Positions 15,935 to 25,010 of a stretch of DNA of 64,000 bases are shown here, one piece after another. The position numbers and the translations under genes were made by a program. The DNA is taken from NCBI GenBank assembly GCA_037045185.1, contig JBAOHQ010000004.1:124001-188000 (forward strand), written 5' to 3'. Under the pieces are notes generated by a model, which was not told the origin of the DNA, searched no databases, and saw only the letters and a list, made by a program, of their open reading frames with translations. The number at the start of each line of letters is the position of its first letter. Within the stretch, counting starts at the first letter, position 1. The DNA is from JAKOUY01 sp037045185 (GTDB lineage: Bacteria; Actinomycetota; Acidimicrobiia; Acidimicrobiales; Ilumatobacteraceae).

Positions 15935-17347
15935 CTAGGGCTGCGTGCCCAGCGTTTTCACCTGTTTGTTCACTTCGCCGCTGATCAGGCTCTGCTTGAT
16001 CCCCTGGAGGATGTCGTGGCCCTTGGCCCAGTCGGGTTCCCCCTGCTTGAACAGCGGCGGAACGAGGCCGAGGCCGCCCACCGAGTTGGGGTTCTTCTTG
16101 ATCGCCTCGCCCAGCTTCTTGGCCATGCCGACGTCGAGCGAGGTCTTGATGTCGTCCTTCACCGCGTCCACCAGGCCGCTGAAGTTGCTCAACACCTCGG
16201 CGAAGCTGATCTGCTGGGCCAGCGCCTGCAGCAGCTGGCGCTGGCGGGCCATCCGCTGGAAGTCGCTGTCGGCCTTGCGGGTGCGCACGAAGCCGAACGC
16301 CTGGGTGCCGTTCAGCACCACCCGGCCCGGCCCGATGGTCTCGCCCACCTGGTACTTCAGGCAGTCGAAGTGGCCGTGGGGCAGCGGCAGCGCCTTGGGG
16401 ATGTCGACGACGACCCCGCCGAGGCTGTCGATCAGCTTGACGAAGGCGCACGAGTTGACCATCACGTAGTCGTCGATGGTGACGTCGAAGGAGTAGGAGA
16501 TGCCCTCCAGCAAGGCGTGGATGCCGGGGAGTCCGTCGCCGCGCTCGTAGGCCTTGCGCATCGTCCGGTTGCCCATGACGTAGCTGTTGATCGCGTTGGT
16601 GAGACTCCCCGCCTTGTCGGTGTACCCATTGGGGAAGATGACGCCCATCGGGCTCTTCGGAGGGAATCGCAGGTGGGCCAACCCGCGAGGGATGGACACC
16701 ACGGCGCTGCGACCGGACTTCTTGTGGATGAACGCCAGCATCATCGTGTCGGTGCGGATGCCGGGACGCTTGAAGCCGGCATCGCTGCCCAGCAGCAACA
16801 CGGTGTGGACCTGGTCCGACAGGTCGTCCTTGGCTGCGGTCACCTTGGTGACGCCCTTGGCCTGGTTGAACATCTCGGTGACCACGGTGCGGGCGTCCTC
16901 CAGGCGGAGCACGCCGAACACGGTCGGCACGGCCAGCACGCCGACCGACAGCAGGCCGCGCGACAGGAACCCGAGCCGGGCCCGGTAGGCCACGGTCGGC
17001 GCGGTGAACAGCACCGCGACCACCCGGGCCGCGAGGGCGGCGGCACCGACCACCCCGAGCCAGCGCAGCGTGGTTCCGCTGTTGACGAACCCGGTGAGGT
17101 CGTTGCGGTTCTTGACCACCATGCCCAGAGCGAACACCGGGGCAACGACCCCGGCGATCAACAGGGCGGCGCCGATGGCCGGTGAACGCCGCCAGATGCG
17201 CCCGCCGGGGACGATCAGCACCCCCAGCACGCGGCCCCAGTTGTCGTGGGCCCGCTGGCGCGCCTCTTGGTACCGGGCCTGCTCCTCGGCGGACCGCGGC
17301 GCGCGGCGCATCAGTGGCGCTCGTTCCTGCACGATTTCGCCGGTCAC
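15935..17347 (-). CDS. LytR-CpsA-Psr (LCP) family cell-wall ligase
   Basis: 470 residues. The cytoplasmic N-terminus is Arg-rich, with membrane segments at about residues 57-77, 95-115 and 128-145, then an extracellular LCP domain from ~175. Signature residues: 'TVLLLGSDAGFKRPGIRTDTM', 'SIPRGLAHLRFP' and 'GFVRTRKADSDFQRMARQRQ' with the conserved Arg pair that holds the polyprenyl pyrophosphate. LCP enzymes attach secondary polymers such as arabinogalactan or teichoic acids to peptidoglycan. GTG start with a TAGAAT box 9 nt upstream. Divergent from nadE. Confidence 0.88.
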   Translation of the reverse strand: MTGEIVQERAPLMRRAPRSAEEQARYQEARQRAHDNWGRVLGVLIVPGGRIWRRSPAIGAALLIAGVVAPVFALGMVVKNRNDLTGFVNSGTTLRWLGVVGAAALAARVVAVLFTAPTVAYRARLGFLSRGLLSVGVLAVPTVFGVLRLEDARTVVTEMFNQAKGVTKVTAAKDDLSDQVHTVLLLGSDAGFKRPGIRTDTMMLAFIHKKSGRSAVVSIPRGLAHLRFPPKSPMGVIFPNGYTDKAGSLTNAINSYVMGNRTMRKAYERGDGLPGIHALLEGISYSFDVTIDDYVMVNSCAFVKLIDSLGGVVVDIPKALPLPHGHFDCLKYQVGETIGPGRVVLNGTQAFGFVRTRKADSDFQRMARQRQLLQALAQQISFAEVLSNFSGLVDAVKDDIKTSLDVGMAKKLGEAIKKNPNSVGGLGLVPPLFKQGEPDWAKGHDILQGIKQSLISGEVNKQVKTLGTQP

Positions 17348-17356
17348 AATCGACGG

Positions 17357-17362
17357 ATTCTA
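17357..17362 (-). promoter_or_regulatory. -10 box TAGAAT for the LCP gene
   Basis: TAGAAT on the minus strand, 9 nt before the GTG at 17347. Confidence 0.4.
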
Positions 17363-17369
17363 GTCTCGG

Positions 17370-17375
17370 TAGCCT
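17370..17375 (+). promoter_or_regulatory. -10 box TAGCCT for nadE
   Basis: TAGCCT ends 6 nt before the GTG of nadE. It is back to back with the LCP -10 box, only 7 nt apart. Confidence 0.45.
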
Positions 17376-17381
17376 CGCGAT

Positions 17382-19101
17382 GTGTCGCGCTTGCGAGTTG
17401 CCCTTGCCCAGTTGAACCCCAAAGTCGGCGACCTGGCCGGCAACGCAGCCAGGCTCATCGAGGCCTACGACCGGGCCGAGGCGGCGGGGTGCGACATCAT
17501 CGCCTTCCCCGAGCTGTCGATCACCGGCTATCCACCGGAGGATCTGGTGCTCAAGCCACGGTTCGTGGCCGACAACGAGGCGGCGATGCGCCAGGTCGCC
17601 GCGCACACCAGGCGCTGCGTCGCCGTGGTGGGGTATGTGGCCGCGGACCGGGACCTGTACAACGCTGCGGCGGTCTGCGCCAACGGCGAGGTGCTGGGCA
17701 CCTACCGCAAGCGACTGCTGCCCAACTACGCCGTGTTCGACGAGGCCCGCTACTTCACACCCGGCGCCCACAGCGACCCGCTGGAGCTGTACGTCATCGG
17801 CGGTGTCAAGGTGGGCATCAGCATCTGCGAGGACGTATGGAGCCCCACCGGCCCGCTGGCCGAGCAGGCCGCCGGTGGCGCCGAGGTCAACATCAACATC
17901 AACGGCTCACCGTTCCACCACGGCAAGCTGGCCAGCAGGGAGCGGATGCTGGCCACCCGGGCCGCTGACGCTCATTGCGCGCTGGTGTACGTGAACCAGG
18001 TGGGTGGGCAGGACGAGCTGGTGTTCGACGGGGGCTCGATGGTGTTCGACGGCGAGGGCGCCCTGGTCGCCCGGGCCGGACAGTTCACCGAGGAGCTGCT
18101 GATCGTCGACCTCGACGTGGAGCCGGTGTACCGCACCCGGCTGCTCGACCCGCGGGGCCGGAGGACCGAGAGCGAGATCATCACGGTGGAGGTGTCCGAC
18201 ACGCCGATCAGCGCCGACGCCCCACGGCTACCGGTACGCCTCGCCGAGCCACTCGACGCCGACCAGGAGATGTACGACGCCATCGTCCTGGCCACCCGTG
18301 ACTACTGCGCCAAGAACGGCTTCACCGACGTGGTCATCGGGCTGTCCGGCGGCATCGACTCCACCCTGGTGGCCTGCGTCGCCGTGGACGCCCTCGGCGC
18401 CCAGCATGTCCACGGCGTGTCCATGCCGTCGCGGTACTCCAGCGACGGCAGCAAGGACGACGCCCGGGCCCTGGCGGGCGCGCTGGGCATCGACTACCGC
18501 ACCGTGACCATCGAGCCCGCCTTCCAGGCGTTCCTGGACATGACCGCCGAGTCGTTCCAGGGCAGGCCGGCCGACCTGACCGAGGAGAACCTGCAGAGCC
18601 GGATCCGCGGAACCACGCTGATGGCCCTGTCCAACAAGTTCGGCTGGATGGTGCTCACCACCGGCAACAAGAGCGAGGTCGCCGTCGGCTACTACACCCT
18701 GTACGGCGACAGCGTGGGCGGCTACGCCGTCATCAAGGACGTGTTCAAGACCACGGTCTACGACCTGTGCCGGTACTACAACCGGCGCGGTCGGGCGGGA
18801 GGTCATCAGCGAGGCCGTCATCACCAAGCCGCCCTCGGCCGAGTTGCGCCCCGACCAGCGCGACGACCAGAGCTTGCCGCCCTACGAGGTCCTCGACCCG
18901 ATCCTGCGGCTCTACGTCGAGGACGACCGGACCACGGCCGAGATCATCGACCTCGGCCATGACCCGGCGACGGTGAAGCGGGTCACCCGGCTGGTGGACG
19001 TGATGGAGTACAAGCGCCGCCAGTCCCCCCTCGGCGTGCGCCTCACCACCAAGGGCTTCGGCCGTGACCGCCGCCTTCCCATCACCAACGGCTACCGCTG
19101 A
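17382..19101 (+). CDS. nadE: Glutamine-dependent NAD+ synthetase, frameshifted in this sequence
   Basis: About 572 residues after joining two frames. The N-terminal nitrilase-type glutaminase domain (1-~270) has the triad region 'AFPELSITGYPPED' (Glu), 'YRKRLLPNYAVFDEARYF' (Lys) and 'GISICEDVWSP' (Cys). The C-terminal ATP-pyrophosphatase domain has 'VIGLSGGIDSTLVA'. After 'VYDLCRYYN' the frame changes, and the downstream frame supplies 'REVISEAVITKPPSAELRP' and the normal C-terminus ending at 19101. One extra G in CGGCGCGGTCGGG near 18786-18792 explains the shift. As an essential-type enzyme with all motifs intact, a sequence error is the likely cause. The other reading would be a truncated 526-residue protein. 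Confidence 0.88.
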
Positions 19102-19115
19102 CGCTCGCCTCACCC

Positions 19116-19218
19116 CCACGTGATCAACCCACGCGATCAACCCACGTGATCAGCACACGTGATCAGCACACGTGATCAGCACGTATCGCCGCTGCGACGA
19201 CCAAGGCTGATCACGTGG
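19116..19218. repeat. Five 13-bp tandem repeats plus an inverted copy
   Basis: Units of the form C/A-CACGTGATCA-A/G-C follow each other without spacing at 19116, 19129, 19142, 19155 and 19168. An exact reverse complement of the third unit lies at 19206-19218, so any unit can fold into a 13-bp stem. The core joins the palindromes CACGTG and TGATCA. The array lies between the convergent nadE and MFS genes, and its inverted copy includes the MFS stop codon. A bidirectional transcription end or protein-binding array are both possible. Confidence 0.85.
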
Positions 19219-20387
19219 AGCGCGAGCGGGCCGGGCGGGCGAAGGCCACGACCGCCCCGGCGGCCAGCACGGCGGTGAGCACGGCCGGGCCGTCGATCCC
19301 GAGGTGCTGGTACAGCCTGGTGGCCGGGATGGCAACGAGGGCCCGGCCGAGCGTGGTGGCCGACACCACCCAGGCCAGACCGCGGGCCGCCGAGCCGGGG
19401 ACCAGTTCGGACGCCAGGGCGATGCCGCTGACGATGGCGAATTCGAACATGACGATGGCCACCACCACGGCGGCGAGCCCGAGCGGTAGCACCCGCTGGG
19501 CCGCGGCGAGGGCCAGCGCCGCGGGCACCATCGCCGCGGCGCCCACGGCCACGCTGCGCTCCTTGCCCCACGCATCGGTGCGATGGGCCGACGTCAGCGA
19601 TGCGGCGAGCTTCCGCGGCGCCGAGCCCGAAGCTCACCACCGCCAGCGTGGTGGAACTGAAGCCGTGCTGGTCCTGCAGCCAACTGCCGAAGGTGACGAA
19701 CAGCGCTTGAGCCCCGGCGGCCAGCAGCAGCATCCCGCCCACGACGACCATCCCGCTTCGGCTGATCCGCCCGATCCGGACACCCACCGGCCGGGCCTCG
19801 GCGGTGTGGTCCTCGGGCAGGCGGTGGCGGAGCACCCCGGCCATCACCACCACGACGACGGCCGCCGCGGCGTAGGCCCAGCGAGGCGAGGCAACGCCCG
19901 TGATCAGACCCATCAGGCTGACCCCGACGAGCAGCCCGAGGGCCCACGAGGTCTCGGTCAGGCCCACCACCCGCGACCGCCGCTCGTAGGCCACATGCCC
20001 GGCGATCCACGCCCCGAGGCCGATGTCGTACACGCTCTTGGCCCAGCCGAGCAGGAACAGCCCGGCGGCGAAGGCCACCAGGTTGGGTGCGCTCCCGGCG
20101 GCACTGGCGCCAGCAGCCACGCCGACCAGCCCCCACCACATCGCCCGGCGCGGCGCCAGCCGGTCCACGAGCCGACCGGTGAGCGGGCTGAGCAGGCCCG
20201 ACGTCTCCCCCACGGCCACGGCCACGCCGATCTGGCCCAGCGTCACGTGCATGCCCCGGGCGATGGCGCCGAGGAATGGTCCACTGAAGCGGTAGGCGGC
20301 GTTGCCCGTGAGCCGCCCGAGCGTCACCGCGGTGACGTTGGCGCGGACCTCCGGCGCGAAGGAACGATCCAACCGGCGGCCGAGCAC
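19211..20387 (-). CDS. MFS transporter, frameshifted in this sequence
   Basis: About 391 residues with 12 hydrophobic segments over two frames. Frame one (20387 to ~19612) carries the first nine segments with 'LSPLTGRLVDRLAPRRAMWW' (the loop 2-3 motif) and 'TETSWALGLLVGVS'. Frame two (to 19211) continues 'LAASLTSAHRTDAWGKER' and the last three segments. A single extra base in GCGGAAGCTC (about 19611) breaks the frame. Probably a proton-driven drug or metabolite exporter, substrate unknown. GTG start is supported by a TAACGT box 6 nt upstream. Divergent from lysC. Confidence 0.75.
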
Positions 20388-20393
20388 CGCGGA

Positions 20394-20399
20394 ACGTTA
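20394..20399 (-). promoter_or_regulatory. -10 box TAACGT for the MFS gene
   Basis: TAACGT on the minus strand, 6 nt before GTG 20387. Confidence 0.4.
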
Positions 20400-20447
20400 G
20401 AACCAGTCGGGCGCGGCGGGCGACCACACCCGTATCCTGTTGCACCC

Positions 20448-21698
20448 GTGGCCCTCATCGTCCAGAAGTTCGGCGGCACCTCGGTCGCCGATCCCGACCG
20501 AATCCGCGCCGTTGCCGAGCACGTGGCCTTCACCAAGAGCCACGGAAACGACGTCGTCGTGGTGGTCAGCGCCATGGGCAAGGCCACCGACAACCTCATC
20601 GCCCTGGCCGACAGCGTGTCCAAGACCCAGCCCGGCCGGGAGATGGACATGCTGCTCACCACCGGTGAGCGGGTGTCGGCCGCCCTCACCACGATGGCCC
20701 TGCACGCCCTCGGCGTGGACGCGGTCAGCTTCACCGGCAGCCAGGTGGGGATCATCACCGACAACGCCCACCGCAAGGCCAAGATCGTCGAGGTCAAGGG
20801 TGACCGGGTCCGCCAGGCGCTGGCCGACGGCAAGGTGGCCGTCATCGCCGGGTTCCAGGGTGTCAGCACCGACAAGGAGATCACCACCCTCGGGCGCGGC
20901 GCCAGTGACCTCACCGCCTCGGCGCTGGCCAAGGCACTCGACGCCGACGCCTGCGAGATCTACACCGACGTGACCGGCGTGTTCACCGCCGACCCGCGCA
21001 TCGTCCCCCAGGCCCGCAAGCTGCAACGCATCGGCTTCGACGCCATGCTGGAGATGGCCGGCGCCGGCAGCAAGGTGCTGGCCCTGCGCAGCGTGGAGTT
21101 CGCCCGCAATCACAACGTTCCCCTGCACGTCCGCTCCAGCTTCACCTGGGAAACCGGCACGTGGGTCACCGACGAGGAGTCAACGATGGAAGAGCCGATC
21201 ATCTCCGGTGTCGTCACCGACGTCAGCGAGGCCAAGGTCACCATCGTGGCCGTCCCCGACCGGCCGGGGATCTCCGCCGCGCTGTTCGAGCCGCTGGCGG
21301 CGGCCAACGTCAATGTGGACATGATCGTCCAGAACACGAGCCATGACGGCACCACCGACATCAGCTTCACGATGCCGAAGGCCGATCTGGACAGCGCCGA
21401 GTCCGTCGTGCGCCGCGTCGCCGCCGAGGTCGGCGCCAAGGACGTAGAGAAGGACGGGGCGATCTGCAAGCTCAGCCTGGTGGGCGCCGGGATGAAGAGC
21501 AGCCCGGGCATCGCGGCGCGCATGTTCCGCGTCCTGGCCGATCTCGACGTGAACATCGCCATGATCTCCACCTCGACCATCCGCATCAGCGTCGTCATCG
21601 CCGCCACGGACATGGAACGCGCCGCCCGAGCCCTGCACACCGAGTTCGGCCTGGACAGCGGCACCGCCTACGCCGCCCCCCTCCCCGACCGCAAATAG
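20448..21698 (+). CDS. lysC: Aspartate kinase (with internal start for the beta subunit)
   Basis: 416 residues. Phosphorylates aspartate, the first step toward Lys, Met, Thr and diaminopimelate. Kinase motifs: 'IVQKFGGTSVADPDRI', 'LTTGERVSAALT', 'GFQGVSTDKEITTLGRGASD' and 'EIYTDVTGVFTADPRI'. Two ACT domains follow from ~residue 260 ('VTIVAVPDRPGISAALFE'). An in-frame ATG at 21186 ('MEEPIISGVV') lies exactly where alpha/beta-type kinases of Bacillus and Corynebacterium start their separate beta subunit, though no strong ribosome site is evident. GTG 20448 follows TATCCT by 9 nt. asd lies two genes downstream. Confidence 0.95.
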   Translation: MALIVQKFGGTSVADPDRIRAVAEHVAFTKSHGNDVVVVVSAMGKATDNLIALADSVSKTQPGREMDMLLTTGERVSAALTTMALHALGVDAVSFTGSQVGIITDNAHRKAKIVEVKGDRVRQALADGKVAVIAGFQGVSTDKEITTLGRGASDLTASALAKALDADACEIYTDVTGVFTADPRIVPQARKLQRIGFDAMLEMAGAGSKVLALRSVEFARNHNVPLHVRSSFTWETGTWVTDEESTMEEPIISGVVTDVSEAKVTIVAVPDRPGISAALFEPLAAANVNVDMIVQNTSHDGTTDISFTMPKADLDSAESVVRRVAAEVGAKDVEKDGAICKLSLVGAGMKSSPGIAARMFRVLADLDVNIAMISTSTIRISVVIAATDMERAARALHTEFGLDSGTAYAAPLPDRK

Positions 21699-21711
21699 CC
21701 GCCCACCCCTT

Positions 21712-21762
21712 CGTTCATGTCACCGCATGAACGAAAGGTGCGTTCATGCGGTGACATGAACG
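21712..21762. repeat. Perfect 22-bp-stem hairpin with 7-nt loop
   Basis: Positions 21712-21733 are the exact reverse complement of 21741-21762, with AAAGGTG between. Each arm is itself partly palindromic (CGTTCATG...CATGAACG). It begins 13 nt after the lysC stop. It has no U-tract, so it is not a textbook terminator, although it may still end lysC transcription. Confidence 0.85.
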
Positions 21763-21826
21763 GGGGAGATGGGGTTCACAGCGACACGAGGTGATCTGGT
21801 GCGGCCGTGCGTGGCACACTCCACGG

Positions 21827-22648
21827 ATGGCTCGGCGAGTGCATCACCTTCCCTGGCGGGCTGCCGGGCGAGCCGCCGAGCGCCAGTCGGTGGATGCCGT
21901 GCTGCGTCAGGCCGGGTGGGCGTTCGGGCACCGGGCGTCACCCGATCTCGACGAGTTCGTGGGCAGTGGCGACCGTGACCTGACCCAGATCCTGCAGGTC
22001 CTGGCGCTGGACCTCGACCACCGTTCGACGGTGATCGAGATCGGCGCCGGGATCGGGCGGATGACCGCCGGGTTCTCCTCCCGCTTCGGCAAGGTGATCG
22101 CCTGTGACCTCGACGCCGCGTTCTTGGAGCGCTGCCGGGAGACCGTCGCCAGGTACGGCACGGCCGAGCACCTCCAGACCGTGCACGTCATCGACGGGCG
22201 GACGCTGGTCATCCCCGACCGCACCGCCGACCTGACGTTCAGCTCCTTCACCCTGCAGCACTGCGCCGAGGACGAAGCCCTGGCCCTCACCCGTGAGGCC
22301 GTGCGCGTCACCAAACCCGGTGGCTGGGTGGTGCTGCAGTACCGGGCATGGACCACACCCGACGTGATGCTGGCCCCGGGAGGCCGGGTGGCCAGGGCTG
22401 CCTTCCACCTGCCCGGCCTCGGCGAGCAGTTGGCCCGGCGCAAGCTGGCCGCCCGCCTCGGCTGGCAGGCCAACCGGCTGACCCCGAACGCCGTGCTGCA
22501 AGCGGCCGGCGAGAACCTCGATCAGATCCGCCTGATGCGCGGCCCGCGGCGGATCCCCTTCGACGTCACCGGCGCGATCGACGCCGTGCTGCCCGATGGC
22601 GACGCCAGGCACTGGTGGCTGGTCGGTCACGTCCGGCCGGCTGGCTGA
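21827..22648 (+). CDS. Class I SAM-dependent methyltransferase
   Basis: 273 residues. The Rossmann core starts near residue 65 with motif I 'VIEIGAGIGRMTAGF', followed by an acidic end of strand 2 ('VIACDLDAAFLERC') and motif III 'ADLTFSSFTLQHC'. The 'GWVVLQYRAW' post-motif strand is typical of methyltransferase-11-type enzymes. A basic N-terminal region precedes the core. The substrate is not determinable. The gene lies between lysC and asd but shows no link to amino-acid synthesis. ATG 21827 is the first Met giving a complete core. Confidence 0.78.
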   Translation: MARRVHHLPWRAAGRAAERQSVDAVLRQAGWAFGHRASPDLDEFVGSGDRDLTQILQVLALDLDHRSTVIEIGAGIGRMTAGFSSRFGKVIACDLDAAFLERCRETVARYGTAEHLQTVHVIDGRTLVIPDRTADLTFSSFTLQHCAEDEALALTREAVRVTKPGGWVVLQYRAWTTPDVMLAPGGRVARAAFHLPGLGEQLARRKLAARLGWQANRLTPNAVLQAAGENLDQIRLMRGPRRIPFDVTGAIDAVLPDGDARHWWLVGHVRPAG

Positions 22649-22689
22649 TCGGGCACGGGAATTCCGGCCACCCGCCGACACGCCCCCGT

Positions 22690-22695
22690 TAGCCT
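22690..22695 (+). promoter_or_regulatory. -10 box TAGCCT for asd
   Basis: TAGCCT ends 8 nt before the ATG of asd, consistent with a leaderless transcript. Confidence 0.45.
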
Positions 22696-22703
22696 GGCTT
22701 GCC

Positions 22704-23723
22704 ATGAAGATCGGAGTTGTCGGCGCCACTGGTCAGGTCGGCACCGTGATGCGCACCATCCTGGCCCAGCGGAACTTCCCCGTCGAGGAGATCCGCTACT
22801 TCGCCTCGGCCCGCTCCGCCGGCACCACCCTGGCGTGGGGCGACGAGCAGATCGTCGTCGAGGACGCCGCCACCGCCGACCCGACCGGGTTGGACATCGC
22901 CCTGTTCTCCGCCGGGGCGACCTCGTCCCGTGAGCTGGCCCCGACGTTCGCCGCGGCGGGTGTGATCGTGATCGACAACTCGTCGGCTTGGCGGATGGAC
23001 CCGGACGTCCCGCTGGTCGTCAGCGAGGTCAACCCGAGCGAGATCCACCACGCCCCCAAGGGCATCATCGCCAACCCCAACTGCACCACGATGGCGGCGA
23101 TGCCGGTGCTGAAGGCGCTGCACGACGAGGCCGGGCTGGAGCGCATCGTCGTCGCCAGCTACCAGGCGGTCAGCGGCAGCGGTCTGGCCGGTGTGGACGA
23201 GTTGGACAAGCAGGTCCACGAGGTGATCGACAACGCTCGTGCGTTGACCCACGATGGTGAAGCCGTCACCTTCCCGGCCCCGCAGAAGTACGTCGCCCCG
23301 ATCGCCTTCAACGTGGTGCCCTATGCCGGCAAGTACGTCGAGGACGGCTCGCTGGAGACCGACGAGGAGCAGAAGCTGCGCAACGAGAGCCGCAAGATCC
23401 TGGCCATCCCCGGCCTGCGGGTCAGCGGCACCTGCGTGCGCGTCCCGGTGTTCACCGGCCACTCGTTGGCCATCAATGCCGAGTTCGCCCGACCCATCAG
23501 CGTCGAGCGGGCGGTCGAGTTGCTGTCCAGCGCGCCCGGCGTCGTGGTGCGGGACATCCCCACCCCGCTGGAGGCCGCCGGCAAGGACCCGAGCTACGTG
23601 GGGCGCATCCGCCGGGACGCGGGCGTCGACGGTGACCGTGGTCTGGCGCTGTTCGTCAGCAACGACAACCTGCGCAAGGGCGCGGCGCTGAACGCCGTGC
23701 AGATCGCCGAACTGTTCCTGTAG
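22704..23723 (+). CDS. asd: Aspartate-semialdehyde dehydrogenase
   Basis: 339 residues. Reduces aspartyl phosphate to aspartate semialdehyde with NADPH, the step after aspartate kinase. It shows the NADP-binding 'GVVGATGQVGTVM' at the N-terminus, the catalytic cysteine in 'IIANPNCTTMA' (about residue 130), 'SYQAVSGSGLAGVDELD', the substrate arginine region 'VSGTCVRVPVFTGHSLAIN' and 'NDNLRKGAALNAVQIAE' at the end. Full length. It has its own leaderless promoter rather than read-through from lysC, which is one gene away. Confidence 0.95.
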   Translation: MKIGVVGATGQVGTVMRTILAQRNFPVEEIRYFASARSAGTTLAWGDEQIVVEDAATADPTGLDIALFSAGATSSRELAPTFAAAGVIVIDNSSAWRMDPDVPLVVSEVNPSEIHHAPKGIIANPNCTTMAAMPVLKALHDEAGLERIVVASYQAVSGSGLAGVDELDKQVHEVIDNARALTHDGEAVTFPAPQKYVAPIAFNVVPYAGKYVEDGSLETDEEQKLRNESRKILAIPGLRVSGTCVRVPVFTGHSLAINAEFARPISVERAVELLSSAPGVVVRDIPTPLEAAGKDPSYVGRIRRDAGVDGDRGLALFVSNDNLRKGAALNAVQIAELFL

Positions 23724-23751
23724 GGCTGCGGGGCTCCCGCCGCAGGGCCGT

Positions 23752-23757
23752 TAGAGT
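23752..23757 (+). promoter_or_regulatory. -10 box TAGAGT before the second methyltransferase
   Basis: TAGAGT, 6 nt, then ATG 23764. Confidence 0.45.
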
Positions 23758-23763
23758 GCGCCG

Positions 23764-24678
23764 ATGCGCTGGATCGCCAAGGCTGCGGCGCTCCAGGCAT
23801 TGGACCGCCTGCCGGGCGGCGATCGCGTCCACTACTTCGTCCAGCGTCACGTCCAGCACGGCCTGCCGATATCCGACCGCAAGCTGCGCCGCAAGTTCGA
23901 CGCGGCCGCCGGCCATCTCGACGCCTTCCTGGCCCGGCGCCCCGGGACGGACCCGGCGACCATCACCGCCTACGAGTTCGGCGCCGGATGGACCCAGGCG
24001 GTGCCCCTGTCACTGGCTGCGCTGGGCGTCGGTCAGCAGGTGCTGCTGGACATCCGCCCGCACCTGCGACTCGACCAGTTCAACCACGGTGTCGCCCGCC
24101 TCAACCACCTCCGCCCGGAACTGGAGCAGGCCACCGGCCGCGCCATGCGAGACCTCGGCGGACCGTTCACGTCGCTGGCCGAGGTGGAGGACCGCCTCGG
24201 CATCGTCTACCGGGCGCCGTGCGACGCCCGGTCGACCGGGCTCGACTCGGGATCCGTCGATCTGGTCACCAGCACCGTGACCTGTGAGCACATCGCCGCC
24301 GACGTCTTGACGCCGATCTTCGCCGAGTGCCACCGCATCCTGCGCGGTGACGGGGTGTTGGCCTGCACCATCGACCTGCAGGACCACTACGCCAACTTCG
24401 ATCGGTCGATCACGAGGTACAACTTCTTGAAGTTCTCCGAGCGCACCTGGTCGCTGGCCAACCCGGGGTTGCACTACCAGAACCGCCTGCGGGCCTCGGA
24501 CTACCTCCGGGCGCTGGACAACGCCGGGTTCGACGTGGACGTCACCTCCCGCGGATTGCCCGACGACCCCACCCAGTTGGGGATCAGCCGGGTGGCGCCG
24601 CGCTTTGCCGGCTACGAGGCCGAGGACCTGGCGACGTTCAGCCTGCGACTGTCGGCCACCCCGCGCCCGGCCGCCTGA
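23764..24678 (+). CDS. Putative SAM-dependent methyltransferase
   Basis: 304 residues. 'ITAYEFGAGWTQAVPLSLAA' near residue 65 matches a methyltransferase motif I, with an Asp-ending second strand ('QVLLDIRPHLRLD'). 'SVDLVTSTVTCEHI' near residue 160 and 'ECHRILRGDGVLACTIDLQD' near 190 are the usual later strands. The C-terminal part resembles FkbM/methyltransferase-11 proteins linked to cell-surface glycan modification. The substrate is unknown. ATG 23764 is supported by the TAGAGT box. Transcribed as a single gene, with its stop 37 nt before the convergent MazG-like gene. Confidence 0.72.
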   Translation: MRWIAKAAALQALDRLPGGDRVHYFVQRHVQHGLPISDRKLRRKFDAAAGHLDAFLARRPGTDPATITAYEFGAGWTQAVPLSLAALGVGQQVLLDIRPHLRLDQFNHGVARLNHLRPELEQATGRAMRDLGGPFTSLAEVEDRLGIVYRAPCDARSTGLDSGSVDLVTSTVTCEHIAADVLTPIFAECHRILRGDGVLACTIDLQDHYANFDRSITRYNFLKFSERTWSLANPGLHYQNRLRASDYLRALDNAGFDVDVTSRGLPDDPTQLGISRVAPRFAGYEAEDLATFSLRLSATPRPAA

Positions 24679-24714
24679 ACCCGCTGACCGTCCCGCACGG
24701 CCGGGCCGGGCCGG

Positions 24715-24996
24715 CTACGCGCAGGCGCACGGGCTGGCCGAGCACCGCGGGCAGCCGGAGGCGTACCGCTCGATCGCCTGGGTCAGGTCGATGTCCATCT
24801 GGTTGGCCAGTGACGCCACCCAGGCCAGCACGTCGGCGAACTCGTGGCGCTGCTGGTCGGCGGTTCCCTTGCGCACGGCCTGGGCCAGTTCCCCCAGTTC
24901 CTCGGCCAGCCAGGCGACGGTGCTGGGTACGCCGCGCCTGCGGTCACGGTCACCGTAGGTGGCCTCGATGATGCGCTGCAGCTCGGCCAGGTCCAT
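24715..24996 (-). CDS. MazG-like nucleotide pyrophosphohydrolase
   Basis: 93 residues: an all-alpha NTP-PPase module with metal ligands in 'WLAEELGELAQAVRKG' (ExxE) and 'EFADVLAWVASLANQMDID' (ExxD). A C-terminal Cys cluster ('CPRCSASPCACA') probably binds zinc, a tail often found on actinobacterial/archaeal short MazG proteins. Such enzymes cleave aberrant NTPs to NMP and pyrophosphate. The ATG at 24996 follows TACGCT by 8 nt. It shares its promoter region with pxpA. Confidence 0.82.
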   Translation of the reverse strand: MDLAELQRIIEATYGDRDRRRGVPSTVAWLAEELGELAQAVRKGTADQQRHEFADVLAWVASLANQMDIDLTQAIERYASGCPRCSASPCACA

Positions 24997-25004
24997 GGCC
25001 ACGC

Positions 25005-25010
25005 AGCGTA
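25005..25010 (-). promoter_or_regulatory. -10 box TACGCT for mazG-like gene, overlapping the pxpA box
   Basis: TACGCT on the minus strand, 8 nt before ATG 24996. Two bases are shared with the plus-strand TAGGCT at 25009-25014. Confidence 0.45.

Noticed and set aside
19116..19180. CRISPR array
   Set aside because: Repeat units are only 13 bp and abut directly without spacers, and no cas gene is in the window.
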